A stretch of DNA of 64,000 nucleotides. Source: an uncultured Paracoccaceae bacterium (GTDB taxonomy: Bacteria; Pseudomonadota; Alphaproteobacteria; Rhodobacterales; Rhodobacteraceae). Shown here one piece after another: positions 1 to 9,085 of this stretch (position 1 is the stretch's first letter; each line of letters begins with the position of its first letter). The notes under the pieces were generated by a model, which was given only the letters and a program-made list of their open reading frames with translations, was not told the origin of the DNA and made no database searches. The translations under genes were made by a program, and so were the position numbers. The stretch spans positions 173,519-237,518 of the forward strand of contig OY288147.1 of the NCBI GenBank assembly GCA_958439195.1, in the 5' to 3' direction.

Positions 1-1
1 C

Positions 2-346
2 CCTCCGACCGTCCTTCGGGACGTGCCCGCAGATGCCGCACTGGCGCATGAAGAGATTTTTGGCCCTGTCGCACCTGTCTATCGGTTCGAAACCGAAGAT
101 CAGGCCATTCGCGCCGCCAATGACACTGAATACGGATTGGCCGCTTATGTTTTCTCAGGCGATCTCGCACGGGCAATGCGCGTCGGTGGGGCGGTAGAAT
201 CCGGTATGATCGGTATCAATCGCGGACTGATGTCCGATCCGGCAGCGCCTTTCGGTGGGGTCAAGCAAAGCGGCATCGGTCGTGAAGGCGGCGTCACAGG
301 CATTCTGGATTTTATGGAGGCAAAGTACTTTGCTGTCGATTTCTGA
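2..346 (+). CDS. Aldehyde dehydrogenase family protein, C-terminal part (5' end outside window)
   Basis: The frame is open from base 2 without a start, so the gene is cut by the window edge; the GTG at 23 lies inside the domain and is not a start. The visible 114 residues carry the ALDH signature EEIFGPVAPVYRF followed by the closing region with NDTEYGLAAYVFSGD, GMIGINRG and PFGGVKQSGIGREGG, which line the NAD(P) and substrate pocket in this superfamily. The pattern is closest to succinate-semialdehyde dehydrogenase (GabD-type), but the catalytic Cys and Glu lie upstream, so the substrate cannot be read. It ends 28 bases before the next plus-strand gene, probably in the same transcript. Confidence 0.9.
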   Translation, partial: PPTVLRDVPADAALAHEEIFGPVAPVYRFETEDQAIRAANDTEYGLAAYVFSGDLARAMRVGGAVESGMIGINRGLMSDPAAPFGGVKQSGIGREGGVTGILDFMEAKYFAVDF

Positions 347-374
347 AGCGCCGCAACGACTGGGGGCGGCTGTC

Positions 375-1226
375 ATGACAGACCAGGATCACTACCGCAT
401 CCGCGATTTCGTGCCGGATTTCGACGCAATCGCAGCCGAGATTGCAGGCCGCAGCCGCGCACACATCAAAGACGCGCTCGTCTGGTCAGATACATCCTAT
501 GGTTCCGGCCCTCGGGAATGTATGGATATCCTGCTGCCCCGCACGCTCAGGCACGGTGCCCCCGTGCATGTTTTCGTGCATGGCGGGTATTGGCGGTCAG
601 GCAACAAGGCAGACTATACGTGCATAGCCGCTCCGGTTCTGGCGGCCGGCGGCATTGCGGCAATCATCGAATACGATCTGATGCCAGTCACCCGCCTTGG
701 AACTCTGGTAGATCAGGTCCGTCGCGCCATAGCCTTTGTCGCGGCACAGGCGCGGGGCCTGGGTGGCGATGCCGCAAGACTGACGGTCAGCGGACATTCC
801 GCGGGCGCGCATCTGGCCTCATACTTGGCCGCCACCGGCACGGATGAAGAAATCGCGGCCCGAACCCCGTTGGCGGGGCTTTTGCTGGTGTCCGGGATTT
901 ATGACTTGTCCGGCATACCCAGCAGTTTCCTGCGAAATGAAGCACGTATGACACCTGCCGAGGCAAGGGAATTCAGCCCGCTCACTTCTGCCCATGAAAT
1001 CGGTCCCTTGCGGGTGATCGCCTTTGGTGAAGCCGAGACACGCCCCTTCCACGATCAGGCCACCGCCTTGCACCGCAACCTCCGGCTCCAGGGTCACCGC
1101 AGCGAACTGCTGCGGATACCCGATCTGAACCACATGAACATCGTGCTGGATCTGGCTGATCCATCCGGTGTGCTGGGTCAGAAGCTGGCCGAGATGGTCG
1201 AAGGCTGCCGCGTTCATAGCCCATAA
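375..1226 (+). CDS. Alpha/beta hydrolase, arylformamidase/carboxylesterase-like
   Basis: 283 residues. HGGYW at residues 69-73 is the oxyanion-hole motif of the HGG(W/Y) esterases and kynurenine formamidases, and GHSAG at 140-144 gives the nucleophile Ser142. A late His in DLNHMNIV probably completes the triad. No signal peptide, so it should be cytosolic. The frame stays open upstream to 255, but that stretch overlaps the aldehyde dehydrogenase gene; ATG 375 is preceded by a G-rich GGGGGC ribosome-binding sequence and starts a normal-length protein. By family it hydrolyses an ester or N-formyl amide; sequence alone does not separate N-formylkynurenine from other small esters. Confidence 0.85.
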   Translation: MTDQDHYRIRDFVPDFDAIAAEIAGRSRAHIKDALVWSDTSYGSGPRECMDILLPRTLRHGAPVHVFVHGGYWRSGNKADYTCIAAPVLAAGGIAAIIEYDLMPVTRLGTLVDQVRRAIAFVAAQARGLGGDAARLTVSGHSAGAHLASYLAATGTDEEIAARTPLAGLLLVSGIYDLSGIPSSFLRNEARMTPAEAREFSPLTSAHEIGPLRVIAFGEAETRPFHDQATALHRNLRLQGHRSELLRIPDLNHMNIVLDLADPSGVLGQKLAEMVEGCRVHSP

Positions 1227-1349
1227 GGCAACGGCCATCGCCAACGGCGGAAACACTTCCGCATCGCGCAAAAACAGACCACGTCGCAAGCATTCAGATA
1301 CCCCACATGGTATTACAAGGCGCATGCAAGGTTTCAGGTCAGCACGTTC

Positions 1350-2036
1350 TCAACCACGGATACCAAGATTGCCATAGATGGGTGTGGTTTCATCGGGGGA
1401 TGCACCATCATTTACCCGTTCCCCAACCCACAGGAAGATGCTCCGCAGCCTGGACACCCGCAACGCACGACAGCCTGACGCAATCGTCTCCTGCAAGGCC
1501 CGGCGCTCCTGCGAATACTCGTCTTGCAGGGCGTGGCGCATATCAGCAACCTCGTGTCGGGTCCGGGCGATTTGCGCGCTATACTGCCCTCGCAGTTCCG
1601 CCTTAAGCGCCGCTATATCGGCACGAAAGCGCCCACCGATCATGCGCGCGGCTTCGCTGCGCTCCCGTTGCGGGCTGTCCTTGAGATCCCCACCAACGAT
1701 CCGATCCCGAAGCCGTGTGCGATCAAGCTCCAGCCGGTCATAGATACGCTTTGAACCTGTTCTGTAATCGGCGGAATACTGATCCAGGGCATATTTGAAC
1801 TGCATGTCCCGCCACTGCGTGAGTTCCCGCGTAAAACGGACAAAATCCGCATCCAAGGTCGCCTTCTGTTCCATTTCGTAATTCCGCGGACACTCTGCCG
1901 CCGCACCGCTGCCAGCCAACAACCCGATCGCGGTAATGGCAACGAACGCAAGCCCGGGCCAACAGGTGCGCTTACCGTCGTAGAACACAGGCCCCGCGCC
2001 AAGGGGCCGCCGCAGCGTGGATACTATGTTGCGCAT
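1350..2036 (-). CDS. Exported coiled-coil protein of unknown function
   Basis: 228 residues from ATG 2036, which follows a GAAAGGGA ribosome-binding site; an in-frame start 39 bases upstream has no such site. Residues 1 to about 47 form a basic stretch and a hydrophobic helix ending GSGAAA before EC, a signal peptide or anchor. Residues 60-200 are very rich in Arg, Glu, Asp, Gln and Ala with few prolines, as in a long helical coiled coil. No enzymatic motif is recognised. It lies 72 bases downstream of the large peptidoglycan-binding protein on the same strand, so the two are probably co-transcribed and may work together in the periplasm. Confidence 0.6.
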   Translation of the reverse strand: MRNIVSTLRRPLGAGPVFYDGKRTCWPGLAFVAITAIGLLAGSGAAAECPRNYEMEQKATLDADFVRFTRELTQWRDMQFKYALDQYSADYRTGSKRIYDRLELDRTRLRDRIVGGDLKDSPQRERSEAARMIGGRFRADIAALKAELRGQYSAQIARTRHEVADMRHALQDEYSQERRALQETIASGCRALRVSRLRSIFLWVGERVNDGASPDETTPIYGNLGIRG

Positions 2037-2108
2037 GGCGTTTCCCTTTCTTTCGGCGCATCCGCGTTTTGGCAATCGGGTCGATCCAACCCTATGTCGC
2101 GGCGACCA

Positions 2109-5100
2109 TCAGAACTTGATTTCAACCCCGCTGCCAGAACCTGTGGCATCTGACCCAGCGCCCGCCTGATCCGGGGCCTTTCGACTTTCATAATAGAACG
2201 CCGAATAGGCGCGGTTATCGCTTAACCATGTGATGATCTCATCCCCCGCAGGTTCGCCGCCTTGTTCCCCATGACTGGCGAACTGTGCGCCAAGGATTGC
2301 CGGGCAGAAATCGCTTGCAGGGTTTTCTGTGCCGACCACATTGGAAAAGCCCAAGGCCCCTGCCAGAAGCGGATAGGAAGGCTGCCTCATGAATGGCGGC
2401 AACCAATCCGCAGATCCCTGTTCATCCAACCAGATGTCCGGCTGTGATGACTTTGCGATCGGGCCGCATCGGGGATGCTCCACCTTGGCCCATAACAACG
2501 CGATCCCTTTTTCCATATAGGGAAGCTGCACCTCCTGCACCGAACTTGGCGCCCCATAGCGTTCAACCAGTGCCGCTTTCACACCTCCCGGATCAAGGCT
2601 GCCCTTCGGCAACCGCAAAAGGCGCCAGACACCAAGCACCTTGCCGGGTGCAGCCGGAGGTTCGTCAAGGATTGCAATCAACTCATGCCCGTCACCAGAG
2701 GCATAGATCCGGCCCGATGTGTAGGGAACAATATCCCCGGTCGCCGCCGAAAGTTGCTTGCTCCGATCCGCCAAAAGAACCTGCGAAACCTTCATATGCG
2801 TGCGAATGATCCGGTCGGCTTCGTCAAAGGACATGCCCAACCGGATCCCCAGAATATCGCGCCCCTCGACAGACGTTTCGGGCAAGACAAGCAGGTCATC
2901 TGGCGGCGGGGGCGGCTCTGCCAGCGGTAGCGCGGCCAGGATTTCCCCGGTTTCCATGTCGACAAGCTGCGCCGAAACCGACCGGGCTGTGAATACGGTA
3001 AACGGCGACGCCGCCATTCCAGCCGCATCGCCATTTGGTGCAGACGATGGGGCGACACCGTTGTATTGCGCGATGAAATCCGCAACCGCCCGCTGTGCTA
3101 TTTCAAAGTTGGTTTCACGGCGCTGCACCTCTTGGGACGCGCCGGTCGGCTCCACTTCAAGCTGAATGGCAAGTTTCCGCGTCAACTGTCGATCCGCATC
3201 CGAAAGGACCGGCAACCGATCCAGCAGGATGACATCGTCTCGTTCCCGATCATCCAATCCCAATTCCCGGCGGGCGCCGCCCAGCCCACTGCAATATTCG
3301 TCGGCAAGGCAGTCAATCCGCAGATTGCCTTTCAACATCCGGTCCGGCGTCTGCCACGCCTGCGCAAGATAGCGACACGCGCGGGATTGAACGATGATGC
3401 CTTCCTCGGCGGCATCAGAATCAATATCCATGACCGACCGGCAACTGATGTCGCTTGGGTGTGGTCCAGTCCGCTCAAACGGGGCGAACTTTCCACCGGT
3501 CTGGTCGGACAGCGGCAAGACGATGCTCAACCGCCCTGGAAGGGCCGCTGCACGCGCTTCGGACCAGGCCCGAAATTCTTTCAGCCGCGCGATCCTTTCC
3601 TCTACTGGTAAGGGCGCGTCAAAGCTGCGGAAAAAGTTTCCCCAGATCGGTGCCTGATATTGTGTGCGCGCCTCATAGACAAACCGCGCAATCATCATCC
3701 GTTCCATAAAGGTGTCATCAATCGTCTCGCCCGCAAAACGCAGTTGCAATAGGTCCGACATCTCTGCATCCCAGCGGCTTCCATCCGGGGGGGCAGCAAC
3801 GCGGTCGGCGCTGGCAAGCGGCGGCAAAGCATCTTCGGCAAGCTGGTTGAACGCGGTCATGGTCGGGAACTCCGCCGCATCAAAGGACGCAAGTATCGTC
3901 CCATCCGATTCCCAGCGATATGTCAGATTTCGCAGACGCGCCGAAAGGATGACCATGTCATCCGCCAGTCGCACCTCTTCAATGTCGATCTGCCAGTGCA
4001 GCATGACATTGTCACGCAGCATGGCCCCCATGTTTCCCACCAAACCACGCGCCGCTGCCTCTTCGATAGGCGCGGGCACGGGTTTCAACGTCACGACCCG
4101 ATCAAATTCAATCGCCATCCTTGGGTGGCTGATCGCCAGAACTGACGGGCGAAAACCCGACTGCACATAGGCCCCCCAACCCGCTAACGGGATCAACTGG
4201 GTGGAAAGCTGCAATCCACGGTCGGACAGGACCAGCTCATTATCCGGCTCGCTGATCGGACCAACAGGAAGGTCGTTTTGCAGGGCGTTGAACCGCAATC
4301 CTGTTCCTTCTTCGTAATAAATCGCGGACCTGTTTGTGATCTCGACCGTGACGGGAAGCGTTTGGGTAACCTCGCGCAGATGCGCCCGCAGCGCAGGACG
4401 GTTCACTTCGGCGATGACTTCTGGCAGCTTGCCACGGATGACATCAATAGGCAGCGGGCTTCCGGGCGGATCGTTACCTTTGTCGATTTCGCTCGTGAAC
4501 CGGCGAAAATACTGGACCGAAGCATTGTCGATCTGCGGGTCATCCAAAAACGGTTCAATGACCGGCACAATGATCTGGGCCAGCAGCTCGGCTGAAAGCG
4601 GCGGCGTGTCGCCTGCCTCAGCCTCTGGCTGCGCATAGGCAAGGTTCCAACTGTAAAGAAACTGACCGCCATCCGACACATAGGCATCAAGCGCCACATA
4701 TTTTCCCACAAGCGGCCCACGGCCTTGGGTGCGCGGCTCGACAACGAGCTGCGCCTTCAGAAGAATGGTCTTGGACCTGTCCGCAAAAACCTTTGCCGTT
4801 TCTTCATCAAGCGGCAGGAAATCTATCCCCGGCAGACCGTCATGTTCCGCCAAGAGATTCTCGAACCGGGTTTCATATTCGCTTTCATGATCTGCAAACT
4901 CGAAATTGTAACCCCATGGAACAACGCAAAAGGTCGGCAGTTTCTTGTTCAGAATGAGCACCGTTCCGGGTAAAAGGATATACCGTGAACCGCTGGTGGC
5001 ACGAATAGGATATCCTTTTCGTTCAAAGTCATACTCCCCCAGGAAATAGGTCGCCTCGACGGGTATCTGTGCCTGTATGGGGCGTTCGGGAAGGCTGTCC

Positions 5101-5822
5101 ATAACCTGATTGAACATCATCGTGGCCTGGGCGATGACATCACGCCGTGCAAACTCGTCCTGCCTCTGCGCCTCATACAACACGCGACACTGTTCATCCG
5201 TCCCCGTGGCGCGGATGAAATTGATCCCCGCCGCGTCTGCGACTGACCGAAAATAGGCTTGATCGGACATCACGGCCATCTTGATCAGAAGGTCGGCCGT
5301 TGCCTCTGCTTGGGGAACACTCAAGGGCTTGTTTGCGCCTGTTCCCTGCGGGTCGGCTTCACCCTCTGCCACGCGCGCGACACTATCGCCCGTGGTAACC
5401 TGCGCAAGCTGGTCCATCAGCCCGGTCGAAATCTCCCCGGTCGGCTGCAAACCGTGATCGCGTTGAAACGCTGCGACGGCGGCTCTGGTCCTCGGCCCGC
5501 TCTGGCCATCAACACTTCCTGCGTCATAGCCCAGTTCATTCAGCTTTCCTTGCGCCTCAGCCACCAATTCCGATCGCGCCGCCTTTGGCTGTGCCACCGT
5601 ATCGGACCCTGCCCCCTGATCTCTGGCATTGTTCGGCGCGGGTTCTGCACTGCGCTGGCCTTCCAGCATCAACAGCAAGCCAAGGCCCAAAAGATCTTCC
5701 TTGCTGATCTGTGCCTGCGCCGACATCGGTATGGCCGCGCAAGACAAACAAACGACCATCGCTGCAAGTTGGCGCAACTCGCGCACCTTGTTCCGATAAA
5801 GCCGTTTCAAACCCGTGTTCAT
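2109..5822 (-). CDS. Large exported protein with N-terminal peptidoglycan-binding domain
   Basis: 1237 residues. Residues 1-38 are a signal peptide (basic start, hydrophobic core, SAQAQ cleavage region). Residues about 86-141 form a PG_binding_1 domain, with KLNELGYD, GSVDGQSGPRTRAAVAAFQ and DHGLQPTGEI, the repeat that holds secreted enzymes to peptidoglycan. The following thousand residues contain no catalytic domain I recognise. They include a region with paired Cys residues (ISCRSVMDID, RACRYLAQAW, RIDCLADEYCSG) and a C-terminal module beginning ILGIRLGMSFDEADRII, reminiscent of small repeated domains in other exported hypotheticals. Start ATG 5822 has GAGGGTG upstream. Role: cell-wall-associated, otherwise unknown. 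Confidence 0.8.
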   Translation of the reverse strand: MNTGLKRLYRNKVRELRQLAAMVVCLSCAAIPMSAQAQISKEDLLGLGLLLMLEGQRSAEPAPNNARDQGAGSDTVAQPKAARSELVAEAQGKLNELGYDAGSVDGQSGPRTRAAVAAFQRDHGLQPTGEISTGLMDQLAQVTTGDSVARVAEGEADPQGTGANKPLSVPQAEATADLLIKMAVMSDQAYFRSVADAAGINFIRATGTDEQCRVLYEAQRQDEFARRDVIAQATMMFNQVMDSLPERPIQAQIPVEATYFLGEYDFERKGYPIRATSGSRYILLPGTVLILNKKLPTFCVVPWGYNFEFADHESEYETRFENLLAEHDGLPGIDFLPLDEETAKVFADRSKTILLKAQLVVEPRTQGRGPLVGKYVALDAYVSDGGQFLYSWNLAYAQPEAEAGDTPPLSAELLAQIIVPVIEPFLDDPQIDNASVQYFRRFTSEIDKGNDPPGSPLPIDVIRGKLPEVIAEVNRPALRAHLREVTQTLPVTVEITNRSAIYYEEGTGLRFNALQNDLPVGPISEPDNELVLSDRGLQLSTQLIPLAGWGAYVQSGFRPSVLAISHPRMAIEFDRVVTLKPVPAPIEEAAARGLVGNMGAMLRDNVMLHWQIDIEEVRLADDMVILSARLRNLTYRWESDGTILASFDAAEFPTMTAFNQLAEDALPPLASADRVAAPPDGSRWDAEMSDLLQLRFAGETIDDTFMERMMIARFVYEARTQYQAPIWGNFFRSFDAPLPVEERIARLKEFRAWSEARAAALPGRLSIVLPLSDQTGGKFAPFERTGPHPSDISCRSVMDIDSDAAEEGIIVQSRACRYLAQAWQTPDRMLKGNLRIDCLADEYCSGLGGARRELGLDDRERDDVILLDRLPVLSDADRQLTRKLAIQLEVEPTGASQEVQRRETNFEIAQRAVADFIAQYNGVAPSSAPNGDAAGMAASPFTVFTARSVSAQLVDMETGEILAALPLAEPPPPPDDLLVLPETSVEGRDILGIRLGMSFDEADRIIRTHMKVSQVLLADRSKQLSAATGDIVPYTSGRIYASGDGHELIAILDEPPAAPGKVLGVWRLLRLPKGSLDPGGVKAALVERYGAPSSVQEVQLPYMEKGIALLWAKVEHPRCGPIAKSSQPDIWLDEQGSADWLPPFMRQPSYPLLAGALGFSNVVGTENPASDFCPAILGAQFASHGEQGGEPAGDEIITWLSDNRAYSAFYYESRKAPDQAGAGSDATGSGSGVEIKF

Positions 5823-6349
5823 GACGCACCCTCATTGCCAGAGGTTTGGTCTGGCCCGTTCAGACAGACCTGATCGGGTCGGTGATTTCGACGGCGAAAG
5901 CCCGATTGCCCCAAAGATTATCATTCAGGTATTGATGGCGCAGAAAATCCCCATTGGTCCGGCAAAGTTTTCGACCAATGTCGCATCACCAAGAAATTGG
6001 ATACCCAATTCAGCGCGACCAGAAGGCTACTCACAGATCGCGCTCCACCCCTTTGCGCGCATTCACCCTCAGGATCACCACGCATAGCGTGGAACGGCCA
6101 CAAAAACCTCTCGCTGATCGCATCGACAACAGATCAGCCCCGCCCCAATCATCCCGCCACTTGTGTGCCAGAATGCCCTGCCATACCGCGCAACCGTCCG
6201 CCCTTGCTGACTTCAACCAAATATCTGGCTCGGGATCGGGTGGATGGCCCGGATCAAACCCATTGCAAGAAGATAGCAGGTTGCGTTCTCTGGCATTTCA
6301 ACTTTGCCAGCATATTGAATAAGCTCACGATACATATGTGGGAACCGAA
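5823..6349. other. Intergenic region, no gene recognised
   Basis: About 530 bases between divergent genes. Short open frames on both strands overlap one another, have mixed composition and match no family I know. The region should hold the promoters of the minus-strand peptidoglycan-binding gene and the plus-strand acetyltransferase, but no convincing -35/-10 pair was picked out. Confidence 0.4.
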
Positions 6350-6892
6350 ATGTCCTCCTTCACTGTCACCATTCCCCGGCTCACCACAGACAACCTGCTG
6401 ATGCGCGAATATCGTCAGGATGATTTCCCCGCTTTCGCCGCCTTCTACAATTCTGAACGATCAAGGTTCATCGGTGGCCCGCTTACCGGCGAATTGGCAT
6501 GGCGCGCTCTGGCCACCCATCTTGGCCACTGGGCGCTGCGCGGATACGGCTTTTGGGCTGTGGAACATCGTTCCACCGGGCAATTCTGCGGCCATGTCGG
6601 CCTTTGGTTCCCCGAAGGCTGGATGGAGCCAGAGGTGGGCTGGGTGCTGATGCATCATGCCGAAGGCCGGGGGATCGCGCATGAAGCGGCATCTGCTGCC
6701 CGCCACTACGCCTATGCGACACTTGGCTGGAAAACGGCGGTCAGCATGATCGACCCCTCCAACCACCGTTCCATCCGCCTCGCGGAACGACTTGGGTGTC
6801 GCTATGAAGGGATTTTTACCCATGTTCGCCTTGGTCCGATGGAAATCTGGCGGCACCCTGCGCCAGAACACCTGACCACCACGACCAGATGA
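6350..6892 (+). CDS. GNAT family N-acetyltransferase (RimJ/RimL type)
   Basis: 180 residues. The fold is recognisable from the opening TDNLLMREYRQDDFPAFAAF, the strand FWAVEHRSTGQFCGHVGLW, and the acetyl-CoA region EVGWVLMHHAEGRGIAHEA with Q/RxxGxG-like spacing, followed by YATLGWKTAVSMIDPSNHRSI and LGCRYEG, all typical of the Acetyltransf_3 branch that acetylates N-terminal or antibiotic amines. Start ATG 6350 is preferred; a GTG four codons upstream (6338) is an alternative. The stop overlaps an ATG at 6889, so the next gene is tightly linked. Substrate unknown. Confidence 0.85.
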   Translation: MSSFTVTIPRLTTDNLLMREYRQDDFPAFAAFYNSERSRFIGGPLTGELAWRALATHLGHWALRGYGFWAVEHRSTGQFCGHVGLWFPEGWMEPEVGWVLMHHAEGRGIAHEAASAARHYAYATLGWKTAVSMIDPSNHRSIRLAERLGCRYEGIFTHVRLGPMEIWRHPAPEHLTTTTR

Positions 6893-6909
6893 CACAAAGG
6901 ATCGCCCCG

Positions 6910-7578
6910 ATGACACGCCCCACAGCCCAACCGGTAACCCATATCGACGATGACCGCTTCAAGGTGACCGAATGGCGCTTTGCACCGGGGGCCGAAACGG
7001 GGTGGCATGTGCATGGACATGACTATGTCATCGTGCCGCTGACAGACGGAACCCTTGGGTTGGAAGAACCGGGCGGAACTGTCCGGCAGGCGACGCTGAC
7101 GAAAGGCGTTCCCTATTCCCGCCGGGAAGGGGTGCATCACAACGTCACCAACGCTGGCCAAGCCGATCTTTCCTTCCTCGAAGTGGAAACCGTCGCCGAC
7201 AGCCTGAACCACCGCCGCCGCGAAACCCTCATCCGTTTCATGGCCGCATGGAACGCCCGTGATGTCGATGCGCTGATGTCCTGCATGGCCGCGGATTGCG
7301 CCTTCCATGCCTCTGCCGGACCAGATGCCGAAGGTCGCTGTTACACCGGCCGCGATGCAGTCCGCGCGTCCTATGCCGCGATGTTCGAGACTTTCCCTCA
7401 GGCTGCCTGGACAGCCGACAGCCATCACGTGATGGGCAATACCGGCCTGTCCGAATGGCGTTTCATCGGAACCGACCATAATGGCACAGCGGTAGATGTG
7501 CAGGGCTGCGACATCTTCCGCTTCGATGGTGATCTGATCGCGCTGAAGGACAGCTACCGCAAGAACCGCAGCGGTTAA
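6910..7578 (+). CDS. Cupin domain fused to SnoaL/NTF2-like domain
   Basis: 222 residues. Residues 1-97 form a cupin barrel, with GAETGWHVHGHDYVIVPL supplying the His pair and a later HHNVTNAG; residues about 104-222 form a SnoaL-like polyketide-cyclase fold, opening RRETLIRFMAAWNARDVDALMSC and closing with IFRFDGDLIALKDSYRK. Each half is common in small-molecule isomerases or cyclases, but the fusion is unusual. ATG 6910 is chosen because AAAGGA at 6896-6901 lies eight bases ahead; the ATG at 6889 overlapping the previous stop is the alternative. The stop codon lies in the first unit of a 12-base tandem repeat. Confidence 0.8.
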   Translation: MTRPTAQPVTHIDDDRFKVTEWRFAPGAETGWHVHGHDYVIVPLTDGTLGLEEPGGTVRQATLTKGVPYSRREGVHHNVTNAGQADLSFLEVETVADSLNHRRRETLIRFMAAWNARDVDALMSCMAADCAFHASAGPDAEGRCYTGRDAVRASYAAMFETFPQAAWTADSHHVMGNTGLSEWRFIGTDHNGTAVDVQGCDIFRFDGDLIALKDSYRKNRSG

Positions 7579-7630
7579 GTCTGCGGTTAAGTCTGCGGTT
7601 GAATCTGCGCTTCACTCGGCGGTTAGAGTT
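7571..7630. repeat. 12-base tandem repeat array across a convergent gene junction
   Basis: Five units phased at 12 bases: GCGGTTAAGTCT at 7571 and 7583, GCGGTTGAATCT at 7595, a degenerate unit at 7607 and GCGGTTAGAGTT at 7619. The first unit contains the TAA stop of the cupin/SnoaL gene and the last contains the stop of the opposing acetyltransferase gene (TTA at 7623-7625). Confidence 0.8.
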
Positions 7631-8072
7631 TGCGGTTGTATCGGATGAAGGGCGTCACCTGCGCGATGCGGTCATACAGCTTGCGTGCAGTTTCGTTGAA
7701 ATCCTGCGTCAGCCAATACACGGCAGGCGTTCCATTGGCATCCGCTGCGGCATAGACCGCCTCGATCAAAGCCCGCCCCACGCCCTTTCCACGCACCGTC
7801 GGATCGGCATACAGGTCTTGCAGATAGCAGACATTCTCGATCTTCCAACAATGGCGGTGGAACAGGTAATGCACCAACCCCACCGCGCGCCCATCCACCT
7901 CGGCGATCATGCCGTTGAAATCCTGCGGATCATCGCCCAACAATCGCGCAAAGGTGCTGTCATAGACAGCATCCGGCACGCTGGTCTTGTAATATTCCAG
8001 ATACCCGGTCCACAGCCGCGCCCATTCGGCGCGATCCTCGGGGCGCAGCGGTCGGATGGTGCAGGCGGTCAT
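7623..8072 (-). CDS. GNAT family N-acetyltransferase
   Basis: 149 residues, full length for a single GNAT domain. Diagnostic stretches are TIRPLRPEDRAEWARLW at the start, GLVHYLFHRHCWKIENVCYLQDLYADPTVRGKGVGRALI carrying the acetyl-CoA loop RGKGVG, and YWLTQDFNETARKLYDRI at the end. This LYVDPxxRGKGVGxAL type is common among small-amine acetyltransferases, but the acceptor is unknown. The ATG overlaps the stop of the CobW gene (ATGA), so translation is coupled to it, and the two genes with the CxxCG protein form a micro-operon. Confidence 0.85.
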   Translation of the reverse strand: MTACTIRPLRPEDRAEWARLWTGYLEYYKTSVPDAVYDSTFARLLGDDPQDFNGMIAEVDGRAVGLVHYLFHRHCWKIENVCYLQDLYADPTVRGKGVGRALIEAVYAAADANGTPAVYWLTQDFNETARKLYDRIAQVTPFIRYNRKL

Positions 8073-9085
8073 GTCAGGCTTCCTTCGGTGGTGGCGTGCA
8101 GTGGGGCGGGGTTTATCGGGGCCGCCGATGGCAACCCCAGAAAGCGGCGCAGTGAACGGCCCAGATCTTCGGGCCGATAGCCGCGTCCGATGAAGACGAT
8201 CACATTATCCCGGCGCATATCACCCTGATCGGGCAAAATCTCCGGCGATTGCACCACCTTGCGCACGGTTTGCAACAAAAGCCGCCCCGCAGGCGTCCGC
8301 ACCACGCCCTTCACCCGCACCAGATCGTCACCCCGCGCATGCAGCAGCGCCGACAGCCACAGCGTAAAGGCGGACCAGTCCAGATCGGGCGGTATCGTCA
8401 CCTGCGTCGGCGCGATCGGCCCACGCGCATCCTCGCCCGTCAGATCGGGCAGCATGGCTGGCCTCACATCCGGTGGCACCGGGGCAAGCGCGACCTCCTC
8501 GCCCAGAACCGCTGCCGTAACTGTGGCATGGCCGTTCAGGGTGGACAGCGTCGTCCGCAACACGGACAGCGCATCCAGCCCGCACGCATCCGTCTTGGTC
8601 AGCACGAACCGGTCCGCCGCCTCGACCTGCCGCCGCCCCAAGGGTTCAGTCGCCAGTTGTGCCAGCGCATGCAGCGCGTCCACCGCCACCACCGTTTCAT
8701 CCACCACGATGTGATTTATCAGCACCGGGTCCGCCTGAATGGCCGCCACGATTGCGCCGGGATCGGCAAGCCCGCTGGTCTCCAGCACCACCCGCTCCAA
8801 CCGTTCCCCATCGCCCGACACCCGGCTTCGCGCGTCACACAGGCCACGCAGCGCGTTGATCAGCGCCCCCTGCCCCTCACAGCAGCAACAGCCCCCCGCC
8901 AGCAGCGTGATCCCCTCGGCCCCTGTCAGCAGCCCGTCATCCACCGGCGTCTCTGCCGCCTCGTTCACGATCACATGCACCCGTGGCCCAAAAGCGCGCA
9001 CATGTAATTGATGGCGCAGCCACGTCGTCTTGCCCGATCCCAGATAACCACCAAGAATGGTCAGCCGCAGCCTTGTATCACGCAT
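8069..9085 (-). CDS. CobW/COG0523 family GTPase (metallochaperone)
   Basis: 338 residues from ATG 9085. Walker A GGYLGSGKTT lies at residues 12-21, a metal-binding Cys run GGCCCCEGQG at about 64-73 replaces the usual CxCC, the guanine-specificity region reads VLTKTDACG, and a CobW C-terminal domain lies near the end (RVKGVVRTPAGRLLLQTVRKV). These GTPases load Zn, Co or Ni on to partner enzymes. The start overlaps the end of the CxxCG gene by eight bases and the stop overlaps the GNAT start by ATGA. Its closeness to many metal-dependent amidohydrolase-type genes suggests it services one of them; that is inference. The frame is open further upstream but only antisense to the preceding region. 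Confidence 0.85.
   Translation of the reverse strand: MRDTRLRLTILGGYLGSGKTTWLRHQLHVRAFGPRVHVIVNEAAETPVDDGLLTGAEGITLLAGGCCCCEGQGALINALRGLCDARSRVSGDGERLERVVLETSGLADPGAIVAAIQADPVLINHIVVDETVVAVDALHALAQLATEPLGRRQVEAADRFVLTKTDACGLDALSVLRTTLSTLNGHATVTAAVLGEEVALAPVPPDVRPAMLPDLTGEDARGPIAPTQVTIPPDLDWSAFTLWLSALLHARGDDLVRVKGVVRTPAGRLLLQTVRKVVQSPEILPDQGDMRRDNVIVFIGRGYRPEDLGRSLRRFLGLPSAAPINPAPLHATTEGSLT

Noticed and set aside
5823..6349. Overlapping short frames of 60-134 codons on both strands
   Set aside because: No homology recognised, no good ribosome-binding sites and mutual overlap; treated as non-coding.
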